64,000 nucleotides of DNA, taken from the NCBI RefSeq assembly GCF_900302465.1, contig NZ_OMOR01000001.1:2822729-2886728 (forward strand). Reading direction: 5' to 3'. The DNA comes from Ascidiaceihabitans donghaensis (GTDB taxonomy: Bacteria; Pseudomonadota; Alphaproteobacteria; Rhodobacterales; Rhodobacteraceae). The position numbers were made by a program, and so were the translations under genes. Position 1 is the stretch's first letter. Every line of letters begins with the position of its first letter. Positions 1 to 7,853 of this stretch are shown here, piece after piece. The notes below the pieces were generated by a model. The model was not told the origin of the DNA. It did not search any database and worked only from the letters and a program-made list of their open reading frames with translations.

Positions 1-411
1 GCGGTCTACGTCTTCCAGCGCGTCGAGAATCGCTTCTTGTTGCGGCTCGTCCAGATCTTCGACCAAATCGACAACGTCATCGCTGTCGAGATCACGCACC
101 GCTTCGGCCAAGACCTGCGGCGTTAGAACCGCAATCACTTCTTCGCGGATGCTATCGTCAAGTTCTGACAGAATTTCGCCGTCGAAATCGCGGTCATAAA
201 GCCGGATCAGACGCGATCGGTCAAACGCATTGATCTGTTCCAAAAGGTCAGCAATATCGGCTGCGTGCAACGGGTCCATCAGCTGTGTCAGCTTGGCTTT
301 GTCTTCGATTTCGACCGCATACAGGATCGCGCTGATATCTTTACGATCCAGCGTATACGCCCCGTCATCGCGCGGCTCTGAAGGGCTTTGATTGACATCA
401 TCCATAGACAT
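1..411 (-). CDS. mgtE: Magnesium transporter MgtE, N-terminal fragment (gene continues off the left edge)
   Basis: The reverse strand is open to the window edge and encodes about 137 residues starting MSMDDVNQSPSEPRDDGAYT. The stretch MDPLHAADIADLLEQ and the following acidic helices (DLDSDDVVDLVEDLDEPQQE) are typical of the cytoplasmic MgtE N domain, the Mg2+-sensing superhelix that precedes the CBS pair and the five-helix membrane channel. Those later parts lie outside the window. In-frame ATGs at 423, 411 and 405 leave the start uncertain; no strong ribosome site separates them. The gene is divergent from guaD, with about 94 bp between them. The family is known to import Mg2+ under negative feedback by cytosolic Mg2+. 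Confidence 0.8.
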   Translation of the reverse strand, partial: MSMDDVNQSPSEPRDDGAYTLDRKDISAILYAVEIEDKAKLTQLMDPLHAADIADLLEQINAFDRSRLIRLYDRDFDGEILSELDDSIREEVIAVLTPQVLAEAVRDLDSDDVVDLVEDLDEPQQEAILDALEDVDR

Positions 412-505
412 ATGGCGGACCATAGGGGGGGCGCTGTGCAGAGACAATGGGCAGCGGTCGCCAATTGCGATTTACGACTGCAGCTGGCAGGCGTAGGTTG
501 GCGGA

Positions 506-1798
506 ATGAATGATACAACCTTATTGAGCGGTCAGGTTCTGACCTATTCCGGTGATCCGTTTGAGACCCCTTGGCAAGAGTGCGTGCACATCGACAGCGC
601 GGGCGCGATAGCGATGCAAGGCGGGCATATTGTGGCCGTTGGTGCCGCCGCTGACCTACGCCAAGCCTACCCGCAAGCGACCGAAGTGCGCTACGGTGAT
701 AAACTGATTGTTCCGGGGTTTGTGGACGCCCATGTCCATTATCCCCAGACGGGCATTATCGCGTCATGGGGCAAACGGCTGATTGACTGGTTGAACACCT
801 ATACGTTCCCGGAAGAAACGCGCTTTGACGATCCGGTCTACGCCCGCGAGATCGCCCGTCTTTACCTTAAATTAACGCGTCAGCATGGCACGACAACCGT
901 TTGTTCTTATGGCACTATTCACCCAACGTCCGTTGATGCGATATTTGAAGCCGCCGCAGAATCCGGCCAACGCATCGTGGCGGGCAAGACCTGCATGGAC
1001 CGCAATGCACCGCAAGATTTGCAAGACACAGCGCAATCCGCCTACGACGACAGCCTTGCATTGCTGACGCGCTGGCACGGGGTGGGCCGGGCCGAATATG
1101 CGATCACACCGCGTTTTTCGCCGACCTCTACCCCCGCACAACTGGACGTACTTGGCGCACTGTGGGCCGCACATCCCGAGTGCCTGATGCAGACCCATCT
1201 TAGCGAACAACCGGATGAGATCGCCTGGGTCAAATCACTTTATCCCGACGCCCGTGATTATCTGGACACCTATGAAGCACACGGCCTGCTGGGGGCACGC
1301 GGTGTCTACGGCCATGCCATCCATATGGAGCCGCGCGAAATGGACCGTTTGTCTGATGTTGGTGCAGCGGCGGTACACTGCCCCACATCCAACACATTCA
1401 TTGGATCGGGCCTGTTCGATCTGGCGAGCATGAAAGCAAGGATGCCTGTAGGCTTGGCCACGGACACCGGGGGCGGATCATCCTTTTCGATGCTGCGTAC
1501 GATGGCCGCAGCTTATGAAATCGCACAGTTGCGCGGCACCCCCACACACGCCGCCCAGCTTTTGTGGTTGGGTACAGCGGGCTCTGCACGCAGCCTCCAT
1601 TTACAAGACAAGATTGGCCATCTGGGTGTCGGGTTTGAAGCGGATGTTTGCGTGTTGGATTTGGCCTCAACGCCTGCCATCGCGCAACGCAGCCAGCGGG
1701 CCAAAGACGTCTGGGACGCGGTATTTGCGACCATCATGATGGGTGATGACCGTGCCGTGGCAGATTTGTGGATCGCGGGACGTCAGGTGCAAGAATAG
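506..1798 (+). CDS. guaD: Guanine deaminase
   Basis: A 430-residue amidohydrolase converting guanine to xanthine and ammonia in purine catabolism. The metal-binding signature PGFVDAHVHYPQ (His76 and His78) is followed by further ligand candidates: His231 (QTHLSEQ), His270/His273 (GHAIHME) and Asp320 (LATDTGGG). The order and spacing match bacterial zinc GuaD, and the length is normal for the family. The ATG at 506 follows a GGCGGA stretch. The gene ends 19 bp from the end of a convergent 8-oxoguanine deaminase-like gene, so two purine-base deaminases sit tail to tail. The protein should be cytoplasmic. Confidence 0.92.
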   Translation: MNDTTLLSGQVLTYSGDPFETPWQECVHIDSAGAIAMQGGHIVAVGAAADLRQAYPQATEVRYGDKLIVPGFVDAHVHYPQTGIIASWGKRLIDWLNTYTFPEETRFDDPVYAREIARLYLKLTRQHGTTTVCSYGTIHPTSVDAIFEAAAESGQRIVAGKTCMDRNAPQDLQDTAQSAYDDSLALLTRWHGVGRAEYAITPRFSPTSTPAQLDVLGALWAAHPECLMQTHLSEQPDEIAWVKSLYPDARDYLDTYEAHGLLGARGVYGHAIHMEPREMDRLSDVGAAAVHCPTSNTFIGSGLFDLASMKARMPVGLATDTGGGSSFSMLRTMAAAYEIAQLRGTPTHAAQLLWLGTAGSARSLHLQDKIGHLGVGFEADVCVLDLASTPAIAQRSQRAKDVWDAVFATIMMGDDRAVADLWIAGRQVQE

Positions 1799-1817
1799 CG
1801 GTTAACGCACAGGCGCT

Positions 1818-3158
1818 TCACAAAACGTCCCGAAGCTGGCGCGCCAATCGGTTTTGCGTTTGAACCGTTTTCTCCAGATCCATCGTGACCATATGCCCGT
1901 CGCGCACAATCTGGCGCCCTTCAACGACGAGGTGCTTCACCGTCGTAGGTCCCGCCAAAAGCAACGCCGCAGGATCCCAACTGCCGGCGCTTTCGATGCC
2001 AGAGACATCCCATATCGCCACATCGCCCCGTGCGCCCGTTTGCAGTCTTCCGCATTCGGGGCGCCCCAGCACATCAGCACCGCCGCGCGTCGCTATTTCA
2101 AGGGCTTCACCGGCGCTCATGGCATCGGCCCCGTTTGCGACCCGTTGCAACAGCATCGCTTGTCGCGCTTCCGCAACCAAATTGCCCGCATCGTTGCTGG
2201 CCGATCCATCCACGCCCAACCCTGTGGGCACGCCTGCATCGCGCAAAGCGCGCACAGGCGCTATGCCACTGCCCAAGCGGCAGTTGGAACAGGGACAATG
2301 CGCAATCCCGGTCTTGGTATCTGCGAACATTGCGATTTCGGACGCATCCAGTTTGACGCAGTGGGCATGCCAGACATCGGGCCCCGTCCAGCCCAAATCC
2401 TGAGCATATTGCCCGGGTCTTTTGCCAAAATTTTCGAGACTGTACGCGATGTCTTCGTCGTTTTCGGCAAGATGCGTGTGCATCATCACGCCTTTGTCCC
2501 GCGCCAAAATAGCCGCATCACGCATCAATTCCGTGCTGACCGAGAATGGCGAACACGGGGCCACACCAACACGGCACATCGAATTGGCAGAAGCGTCATG
2601 GAAGGCATCAATAACACGAATACAATCGTTCAGAATGTCCGCTTCACGTTCCACCAGACTGTCTGGTGGCAAACCGCCATCGCTTTCGCCAATGCTCATG
2701 GCCCCGCGTGTCGGTTGAAAGCGCAATCCGACTTCGGATGCGGCATGAATGGTGTCCTCAAGCCGTGCGCCGTTGGGGTAAAGATACAAGTGATCCGAGC
2801 TCAACGTGCATCCAGACAGCGCCAGCTCTGCCAGCCCGATCTGTGCGGATGTAAACATATGATCCGGCGTGAAGCGTGCCCAAATGGGGTATAGCGTTTG
2901 CAACCAACCAAACAACAGCGCGTCTTGCCCGCCCGGCACCGCGCGAGTCAGCGTTTGGTACAGATGGTGATGCGTGTTCACCAGCCCCGGTGTCACAACA
3001 CACCCCGCTGCGTTGATGACCTCGCCCAATGGCGTTAGCCCGTGCCCGACTTCGGTAATTTGCCCGTTTTCAATTTGCACGTCCGCACCGTGCAACGCGC
3101 GACGTGTGTCATCCATCGTCAGGACAACGTCAGCATTCTGGATCAAGACCGTCGTCAC
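1818..3158 (-). CDS. 8-oxoguanine deaminase-like amidohydrolase
   Basis: A 446-residue cytoplasmic COG0402 amidohydrolase. It carries the HxH metal motif in VTPGLVNTHHHLYQTLTR (His63/His65), a HTHLAEND block, and a late Asp in GLGVDGSASND. The sequence LPLWARFTPDH-like (here YPIWARFTPDH) and the SSDHLYLYPNG block are characteristic of the 8-oxoguanine deaminase/hydroxyatrazine hydrolase subgroup. The most likely reaction is 8-oxoguanine to urate, salvaging or disposing of oxidised purine. The start overlaps the stop of the upstream hisN gene by 4 nt, so the two are cotranscribed. Substrate assignment within this promiscuous family is an inference; an s-triazine or isocytosine-type substrate cannot be excluded. 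Confidence 0.85.
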   Translation of the reverse strand: MTTVLIQNADVVLTMDDTRRALHGADVQIENGQITEVGHGLTPLGEVINAAGCVVTPGLVNTHHHLYQTLTRAVPGGQDALLFGWLQTLYPIWARFTPDHMFTSAQIGLAELALSGCTLSSDHLYLYPNGARLEDTIHAASEVGLRFQPTRGAMSIGESDGGLPPDSLVEREADILNDCIRVIDAFHDASANSMCRVGVAPCSPFSVSTELMRDAAILARDKGVMMHTHLAENDEDIAYSLENFGKRPGQYAQDLGWTGPDVWHAHCVKLDASEIAMFADTKTGIAHCPCSNCRLGSGIAPVRALRDAGVPTGLGVDGSASNDAGNLVAEARQAMLLQRVANGADAMSAGEALEIATRGGADVLGRPECGRLQTGARGDVAIWDVSGIESAGSWDPAALLLAGPTTVKHLVVEGRQIVRDGHMVTMDLEKTVQTQNRLARQLRDVL

Positions 3159-3958
3159 AGATGTTCCTCCAAGATCGCCAATGCTGCTTTATGGATGTCT
3201 GCGTTGGCCGCGGCTATTACGCGCCCACCATTGTGGGCAGGGCCCCCCGCCCAGTCGGTTACGATGCCGCCCGCGCCCTGAATGACGCCAATGGGGCCTT
3301 GAATATCGTAGGCGTTCAGCTGGGCTTCGATCACCAGATCAATCTGCCCCGCAGCCAGCAAAGCGTAAGCATAGCAGTCCATGCCGTATCTCGTCAGCCG
3401 CGTTTGGCCTGCGACGGCATGAAAGGCTTTTGCCTCTGCTGTGGTTCCCACTTCCGGAAAAGTTGTGAAAATTGTCGCTTCGCTTAGCGGGCGGGGGCCG
3501 CGCGTTTTGAGTGTTGAATTGCCATGCGGCCCTTGTAGGTCTGCGCCTGCAGGTGAGCCCGTGAAACGTTCGCCGATGTAAGGCTGGTCAATGACCCCGA
3601 TCACCGGCCCTGCATCGTCACCGACAGCGATCAAGACACCCCACGTTGGTGTCCCCGAGATGAAAGCACGCGTGCCATCTATCGGGTCCAATACCCAAGT
3701 CAGCCCAGTGGTGCCCGATGTCGCCCCGAATTCTTCACCCAAGATTGCATCATCAGGACGCAGGGCCGCCAAAACATCACGCATCGCTTGTTCCGCCGCC
3801 CTGTCGGCGACAGTAACCGGGTCGAACCCGTCGTCTAACTTGTTGTCGGACACAAGGTCCACGCTGCGGAAATGCGGCAGAATGGCCTGACGTGCAGCGT
3901 CCGCAAGCGCATGTGCCACTTCGGTCAGAGCTGCGATTTGATCATGTGAAACTGTCAT
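3155..3958 (-). CDS. hisN: Histidinol-phosphatase of the inositol monophosphatase family
   Basis: A 267-residue IMPase-fold phosphatase. Mg2+-binding motifs are visible at AILGEEFG (Glu75/Glu76), WVLDPIDGT (Asp91, Asp94) and near the C terminus in GVIQGAGGIVTDWAGG. The Arg-Ala-Phe after DPIDGT (TRAFISG) and overall length suit the HisN histidinol-phosphatase subgroup, which carries out the penultimate step of histidine synthesis in many alphaproteobacteria. Other IMPase substrates remain possible. No Shine-Dalgarno sequence is seen: a terminator-like hairpin ends only six bases before the ATG at 3958. Downstream it overlaps the 8-oxoguanine deaminase gene by 4 nt. Confidence 0.85.
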   Translation of the reverse strand: MTVSHDQIAALTEVAHALADAARQAILPHFRSVDLVSDNKLDDGFDPVTVADRAAEQAMRDVLAALRPDDAILGEEFGATSGTTGLTWVLDPIDGTRAFISGTPTWGVLIAVGDDAGPVIGVIDQPYIGERFTGSPAGADLQGPHGNSTLKTRGPRPLSEATIFTTFPEVGTTAEAKAFHAVAGQTRLTRYGMDCYAYALLAAGQIDLVIEAQLNAYDIQGPIGVIQGAGGIVTDWAGGPAHNGGRVIAAANADIHKAALAILEEHL

Positions 3959-3984
3959 AAAAAAGGGGTGCCACGATGCACCCC
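3959..3984 (-). terminator. Hairpin plus T-run abutting the hisN start
   Basis: On the minus strand a perfect 7-bp stem (GGGGTGC/GCACCCC, loop 3972-3977) is followed by six T residues that run into the ATG of hisN. It has the form of an intrinsic terminator for the PraR-like gene upstream, but it also fills the place where the hisN ribosome site should be. Confidence 0.75.
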
Positions 3985-4031
3985 GTTTTGCAACTTAGGT
4001 TTTTAAATGCAATCACATGCCCAAGGCGTGA

Positions 4032-4406
4032 TCAGGCCACATCACTAAGGACACGCGCCAATTCGAACAAACGACGACGCTGGGCTTCGGGGATCGCATA
4101 GTACGACCGAACCAAATCCATCGCTTCTTTGTCGGCGAACAGATCAGATGGTACCATGTTGCCCGCTTCGGCTGCTTCGGATCCTGCAGGTTCCAGCCCT
4201 TCGAAGAAGAACCCCACAGGCACGCCAAGCGATTCCGCGATGTCCCAAAGGCGTGATGCACTGACGCGATTTGCGCCCGTTTCATACTTCTGGATTTGTT
4301 GAAATTTGATCCCGACAAGCTCTGCAAGTTTTTGTTGGGTCATCCCGATAAGCCAGCGACGCTGCCTAATCCGTTTTCCGACGTGAGTGTCGACGATGTG
4401 AGCCAT
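4032..4406 (-). CDS. XRE-family regulator, PraR/PhrR type
   Basis: A 124-residue protein with an N-terminal lambda-repressor-like helix-turn-helix at residues 10-66 (RIRQRRWLIGMTQQKLAELV, then KFQQIQKYETGANRVSASRLW) and a short alpha-helical tail (AMDLVRSYYAIPEAQRRRLFELARVLS). This exact architecture is shared by PraR/PhrR of rhizobia and its Rhodobacterales relatives, known as repressors of biofilm, adhesion or quorum-sensing genes. It probably acts as a dimeric cytoplasmic DNA-binding protein. It has 415 bp of non-coding DNA upstream and a terminator directly downstream, so it is transcribed on its own. Its targets are not evident; the adhesin cassette at 24.7-32.7 kb is a possible one by analogy only. 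Confidence 0.88.
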   Translation of the reverse strand: MAHIVDTHVGKRIRQRRWLIGMTQQKLAELVGIKFQQIQKYETGANRVSASRLWDIAESLGVPVGFFFEGLEPAGSEAAEAGNMVPSDLFADKEAMDLVRSYYAIPEAQRRRLFELARVLSDVA

Positions 4407-4821
4407 GAGTTTTCACCTGCGATGCGCAATGCCTGAAACCCGAGCCATACGACGCGCAATGCGCACAGTCCGAACGATCCCAAAGCAATACTAGCCTGTC
4501 GGGATTGGCCTTAAGGTACGCGACAACGCGCCTCATAAGCAACAAGTTCCGCACGTATGAGCTGATTTGCAGCGCCTTTATGCCCGCTAGGCGTTAAAGC
4601 TTTGTTAACGTTTTTCGTCAGTTCGGAGTCCCCTTCTGATGCCGAAGCAGGGTCAGAATGGACCCTTTCTAAAAATAATCTGGCGATAACAACGCGCTAG
4701 CAGAGATGCGAACAAATGTAGAAAATTGACGCTAATACACGTCAATTTTCATTAAATTCGATCCGAAGTAGCAACAAATTTATACAAAGTTTTTCAGATT
4801 ATGCTGTGCATTTTGATGGTT
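4407..4821. other. Intergenic region upstream of the PraR-like gene
   Basis: This 415-bp gap lies between two minus-strand genes. It is AT-richer than its surroundings towards 4680-4820 and holds an 11-bp hairpin at 4721-4750. A 62-codon open frame at 4366-4554 has no ribosome site and was not accepted. The long leader suggests room for regulation of the PraR-like gene, but no operator was recognised. Confidence 0.6.
4721..4750 (-). terminator. Candidate terminator of the LysR gene
   Basis: A perfect 11-bp inverted repeat (GAAAATTGACG / CGTCAATTTTC) with an 8-nt loop starts 71 bp beyond the LysR stop. The stem is AT-rich and the trailing T-run is short, so termination strength is doubtful. 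Protein binding is an alternative. Confidence 0.45.
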
Positions 4822-5703
4822 TCAACCTGAAACTGCACGCAGCTTGACCGAATCACTGCCCGCAAAGGCACGTCTTAGAAGGTCAGCCAAAGTATCATGC
4901 ACGACCCCTTTGGTGCTTTGCGCCCCGTATAAGTTGATGTGTTGCGCAGGCAATTCAGGCAGGCTTTCGTTGTGTTCTATCTGCTCCAGATGCGGCGGCT
5001 CTGTGCCTTCGATCATTGCATGCACAGCAAGGTCAGCTGCAACAGTTGCTTCAATCGTCCGGTCACTTTCGGTTTCGACCATCAGATCCCACTCCAAACC
5101 GGCGGTGTCCAACCGTTCCACCACTTTCGGACGGAATGTACATTGCCGCCCGAACGCAAGCCGTAATGGTCTTTGCCGCCACGCGGACCCATCGGGCGCC
5201 CCGATCCAACACAACGGCTTTGTACAAAGCAACTCACCACCCGCATCAATCGTTGTCTCTGTAGTCAGGATCAAATCACAAGTGCCCTGCCCAAAATCCC
5301 GCTTCAAAGCGCGTGTATAGGATGAAATCAGTTGCACTTTAACGCGCGGAAAGGCGGCATGAAATTGCTTCAGGACACGCGGGATCGCCGGATAAACGAT
5401 ATCATGTGGTACCCCAAGCGTGATCTCACCTTCAAATGCCTGATCCGTCAGCCGGGTTATGACCTCATCGTTCAATGCAATCATGCGGCGCGCATAGACC
5501 AGCAACTGCTCTCCTGACGCTGTTAAAGCAATCGTACGCCCTGAACGGTCAAGCAATTCAAGCCCCAGCATCTCTTCCAACCGCTTCAACTGCATGGACA
5601 CTGCAGATTGCGTCAAATGCAAAAACCCGGCAGCCCGTGTCACCCCGCCGCTGTCAGCGACCGCCACAAAAGACCGTAGCGTCGTTATATCCAAATTTCT
5701 CAT
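4822..5703 (-). CDS. LysR-family transcriptional regulator
   Basis: A 293-residue regulator with a winged HTH in residues 1-60 (LDITTLRSFVAVADSGGVTRAAGFLHLTQSAVSMQLKRLEEMLG) and a periplasmic-binding-protein-like effector domain from about residue 90 (GEITLGVPHDIVYPAIPRVL). It is divergent from a DUF1127 gene with 129 bp between the starts, the classical arrangement of a LysR regulator and its target. Two identical CATCA-N7-TGATG sites lie in that gap, one directly before this start codon (autoregulation) and one before the DUF1127 gene. The pairing with DUF1127 recalls VtlR/LsrB of Brucella and Agrobacterium, which control DUF1127 proteins; orthology is an inference. The effector ligand is unknown. 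Confidence 0.92.
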   Translation of the reverse strand: MRNLDITTLRSFVAVADSGGVTRAAGFLHLTQSAVSMQLKRLEEMLGLELLDRSGRTIALTASGEQLLVYARRMIALNDEVITRLTDQAFEGEITLGVPHDIVYPAIPRVLKQFHAAFPRVKVQLISSYTRALKRDFGQGTCDLILTTETTIDAGGELLCTKPLCWIGAPDGSAWRQRPLRLAFGRQCTFRPKVVERLDTAGLEWDLMVETESDRTIEATVAADLAVHAMIEGTEPPHLEQIEHNESLPELPAQHINLYGAQSTKGVVHDTLADLLRRAFAGSDSVKLRAVSG

Positions 5704-5704
5704 A

Positions 5705-5721
5705 CATCACGATCCTTGATG
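5705..5721. promoter_or_regulatory. LysR-type operator, copy 1 (at the LysR start)
   Basis: Perfect inverted repeat CATCA-N7-TGATG that contains the T-N11-A core of LysR boxes. It sits one base upstream of the LysR ATG, a position suited to autorepression. Confidence 0.65.
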
Positions 5722-5771
5722 ATAAATTTAACAAACATTCGTTTCCAAAATGTACATAGCTTTGTCATATA

Positions 5772-5788
5772 CATCAACATACCTGATG
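5772..5788. promoter_or_regulatory. LysR-type operator, copy 2 (upstream of the DUF1127 gene)
   Basis: Second perfect CATCA-N7-TGATG repeat with the same half sites and spacer length as copy 1 but a different spacer sequence. Its centre is 67 bp from that of copy 1. It ends 44 bp before the DUF1127 start, consistent with activation. Confidence 0.68.
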
Positions 5789-5832
5789 CAAAATATGAAA
5801 CGCATCGCTTTTTGTTAAATTGGAGAGACCCG

Positions 5833-6051
5833 ATGGCTGTTACTGATCAAACTGGCATGATGTGCCAATCGTCCTTGCACACATCCCCCGCCGCCCCGTC
5901 TGTGTGGCAAATGCTGAGTGTCTGGCGCACGCGCCGTCAATTGCGGTCGCTTGATGCAAAACAGCTTGCAGATATTGGCGTGACCGCACAAGACGCTCAG
6001 AAAGAAGCCAACCGCCCGGTCTGGGATGTGCCAGCCACATGGCGCCAATGA
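5833..6051 (+). CDS. DUF1127 small protein
   Basis: A 72-residue protein whose C-terminal half reads VWRTRRQLRSLDAKQLADIGVTAQDAQKEANRPVWD, which matches the DUF1127 pattern (basic helix, then L-x-D-x-x-L-x-D-I-G-h-x). The ATG at 5833 follows a GGAGAG ribosome site; a longer open frame from 5716 would run through the operator region and is rejected. DUF1127 proteins are small, basic and often stress- or growth-phase-controlled in alphaproteobacteria; some act with RNA or RNA-degrading machinery. The gene is divergent from its presumed LysR activator. Confidence 0.85.
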   Translation: MAVTDQTGMMCQSSLHTSPAAPSVWQMLSVWRTRRQLRSLDAKQLADIGVTAQDAQKEANRPVWDVPATWRQ

Positions 6052-6223
6052 TCCCATCCGCCATAACAATATAGGCAAAACGTCCATTCCTGACGTTTTT
6101 TGTTAACCTTGTGACGTTTTGCCTGTCGAAAACACTTGAAACGCCCCCCTCAGAGCCCGATATTCAAGTACAGATACGCGTGGGACGGTCCCGCGCCTAC
6201 AGTGTTTAATTTGGAGGTCTGAA

Positions 6224-7024
6224 ATGGCTGACGTGAATACAATCCGGAGCGCGGCCGGTTCCCGCGCCGCCCAGATTGACGTAGGGCTTCGCGCCCACAT
6301 GAACAAAGTGTACGGGCAAATGTCCATCGGCATGCTGATCACGGCATTGGCGGCTTGGGCGATTGCAGGTCTAGCAGTAACTGCTGACCCTTCCGCAGCA
6401 GCAAGCACATCTGAAGGCGTCTACGCCTTGCGTGAAGGCCAATACCTGACAGGTCTAGGCGTGGCGTTGTTCGCTTCCCCATTGAAGTGGGTCGTGATGT
6501 TCGCCCCCTTGGCCTTCTTGTTCTTTGGCTGGGGCGCTTTGATGAGCCGTGGCTCCGCCGCAGCTGTGCAAGTCGGCTTTTTCATCTTTGCCGCCGTGAT
6601 GGGCATTTCCATGAGCTCCATCTTCTTGGTGTTCACATCGTTTTCCATCGTGCAGACGTTTCTTGTTACTGCGATCGCCTTCGCATCGCTGAGCCTGTAC
6701 GGGTACACGACAAAACGTGACCTGAGCGGCATGGGCACATTCCTGATGATGGGTGTTATCGGCTTGATCGTAGCGATGCTGCTGAACATGTTCATCTTCC
6801 AATCTGGTCCGATGATGATGGCAATTTCTGCAATTGGCGTTCTGATCTTTGCAGGTCTGACAGCCTACTACACGCAGGACATCAAGGCGACTTATGTGGC
6901 GCATGCTGCACACGGCGATCAAGAATGGTTGGACAAGGCGGCATCTGATGGTGCGCTAAGCCTCTACATCTCTTTCTTGAACATGTTCCAGTTCCTGCTG
7001 ATGTTCATGGGCCAACAAGAATAA
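6224..7024 (+). CDS. Bax inhibitor-1/YccA family membrane protein
   Basis: A 266-residue integral membrane protein with about seven hydrophobic helices after a hydrophilic N terminus of roughly 30 residues. The family fingerprint is visible as LTAYYTQDIKATY near residue 210 and the C-terminal helix ALSLYISFLNMFQFLLMFMG. The ATG at 6224 follows GGAGG with good spacing. Bacterial relatives (YccA, YetJ) are linked to FtsH control or pH-dependent Ca2+ leak; which applies here cannot be read from sequence. Monocistronic: a 170-bp upstream gap and a strong terminator just downstream. Confidence 0.93.
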   Translation: MADVNTIRSAAGSRAAQIDVGLRAHMNKVYGQMSIGMLITALAAWAIAGLAVTADPSAAASTSEGVYALREGQYLTGLGVALFASPLKWVVMFAPLAFLFFGWGALMSRGSAAAVQVGFFIFAAVMGISMSSIFLVFTSFSIVQTFLVTAIAFASLSLYGYTTKRDLSGMGTFLMMGVIGLIVAMLLNMFIFQSGPMMMAISAIGVLIFAGLTAYYTQDIKATYVAHAAHGDQEWLDKAASDGALSLYISFLNMFQFLLMFMGQQE

Positions 7025-7047
7025 TCTATGTTTCACTGAAACGGCTC

Positions 7048-7080
7048 GGGCCATCCGGAAACGGGTGGCCCTTTTTCTTT
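7048..7080 (+). terminator. Terminator of the Bax inhibitor-1 gene
   Basis: A perfect 9-bp GC-rich stem (GGGCCATCC / GGGTGGCCC, 6-nt loop) is followed by a T-rich tail from 7072. It lies 24 bp after the stop codon and faces the end of the convergent GNAT gene. Confidence 0.88.
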
Positions 7081-7096
7081 CTACCGGTGTTCTTTG

Positions 7097-7579
7097 TCAC
7101 AAGAACATAGTCATACGGATTGAAGGGAAGGCCACGGTGCCTCCCAGCATCGCGTCGATCGGTCCGATCGCACTGAACCCTATGGCTGCATAAAACCCTT
7201 CCGCATAGCGTGTTGACCAGCATTCCATTTCTGTAATTCCGGCCGCTTTGGCTGTTGCAAGACAATGCATAATCAGCGCCTGTGCGATGCCTTTGCGCAA
7301 GTGTGCCGGATCTGTTGCCACATGACGGATGTGCGCCTTGTCAGCGCGTGCCTTATCCACACTCCAGCCCCCCGCCCCTGCAAGGATGCCAGCACAGTCC
7401 CAGACGAAGAAGGTACCCGAAGACAGCAAAACAGGTTGCGCCCTGATCATCTTGGGCAAAGCTGTCTTCAGTGTTTCTGCATCATAGACGTCTTTCAACA
7501 AAGTTGGGTAGCTTCGCTCAAAAAGCCGGTTTAATGCTGATTGATCTCCAAGGTTTGCAACGCGCAGTGTCATTTCCAT
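7097..7579 (-). CDS. GNAT-family N-acetyltransferase
   Basis: A 160-residue single-domain acetyltransferase. The acetyl-CoA pyrophosphate-binding loop is seen as HVATDPAHLRKGIAQALIMH (R-x-G-I-A in place of the classical Q/R-x-x-G-x-G/A), followed by the helix and the YAEGFYAAIGF motif of GNAT strand beta6-beta7. The substrate cannot be predicted. It lies between two terminators, downstream of and codirectional with rpmG; the terminator at 7634-7658 separates them. Confidence 0.85.
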   Translation of the reverse strand: MEMTLRVANLGDQSALNRLFERSYPTLLKDVYDAETLKTALPKMIRAQPVLLSSGTFFVWDCAGILAGAGGWSVDKARADKAHIRHVATDPAHLRKGIAQALIMHCLATAKAAGITEMECWSTRYAEGFYAAIGFSAIGPIDAMLGGTVAFPSIRMTMFL

Positions 7580-7633
7580 TTCCCTTCTTTGAACCCCAAT
7601 ACCGCGCCGCTTGGATCCGAAAGCTGAAAACGC

Positions 7634-7658
7634 AAAAAGCCGCGCTTTTCAGCGCGGC
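7634..7658 (-). terminator. Terminator of rpmG
   Basis: On the minus strand a perfect 7-bp stem (GCCGCGC / GCGCGGC, 6-nt loop) runs into five T residues. It is located about 30 bp after the rpmG stop codon. Confidence 0.85.
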
Positions 7659-7685
7659 CTTTGCGGTTCAAGTCAGGGTGTGATC

Positions 7686-7853
7686 TTACTTGATCTTGCC
7701 TTCTTTGTATTCCACGTGCTTGCGCGCAACGGGGTCGTATTTACGGACGACCATCTTTTCGGTCATCGTACGCGCATTTTTCTTCGTGACGTAGAAATGG
7801 CCTGTGCCCGCGGACGAGTTCAGACGGATCTTGATCGTGGTTGGCTTCGCCAT
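7686..7853 (-). CDS. rpmG: 50S ribosomal protein L33
   Basis: A 55-residue protein beginning [20 protein letters not shown] and ending EYKEGKIK; it is typical of the cysteine-free (zinc-independent) L33 of proteobacteria. The family lines up over its full length, including the [22 protein letters not shown] core. The ATG at 7853 follows AGGAG. It has its own promoter-like element at 7912-7939 and its own terminator, so it is a single-gene unit, not next to rpmB as in enterobacteria. Confidence 0.97.
   Translation of the reverse strand: MAKPTTIKIRLNSSAGTGHFYVTKKNARTMTEKMVVRKYDPVARKHVEYKEGKIK

Noticed and set aside
1854-2894. 346-codon open frame opposite the 8-oxoguanine deaminase gene
   Set aside because: Antisense shadow with no start signal and Arg/His/Cys-rich nonsense composition, while the minus frame carries full amidohydrolase motifs.
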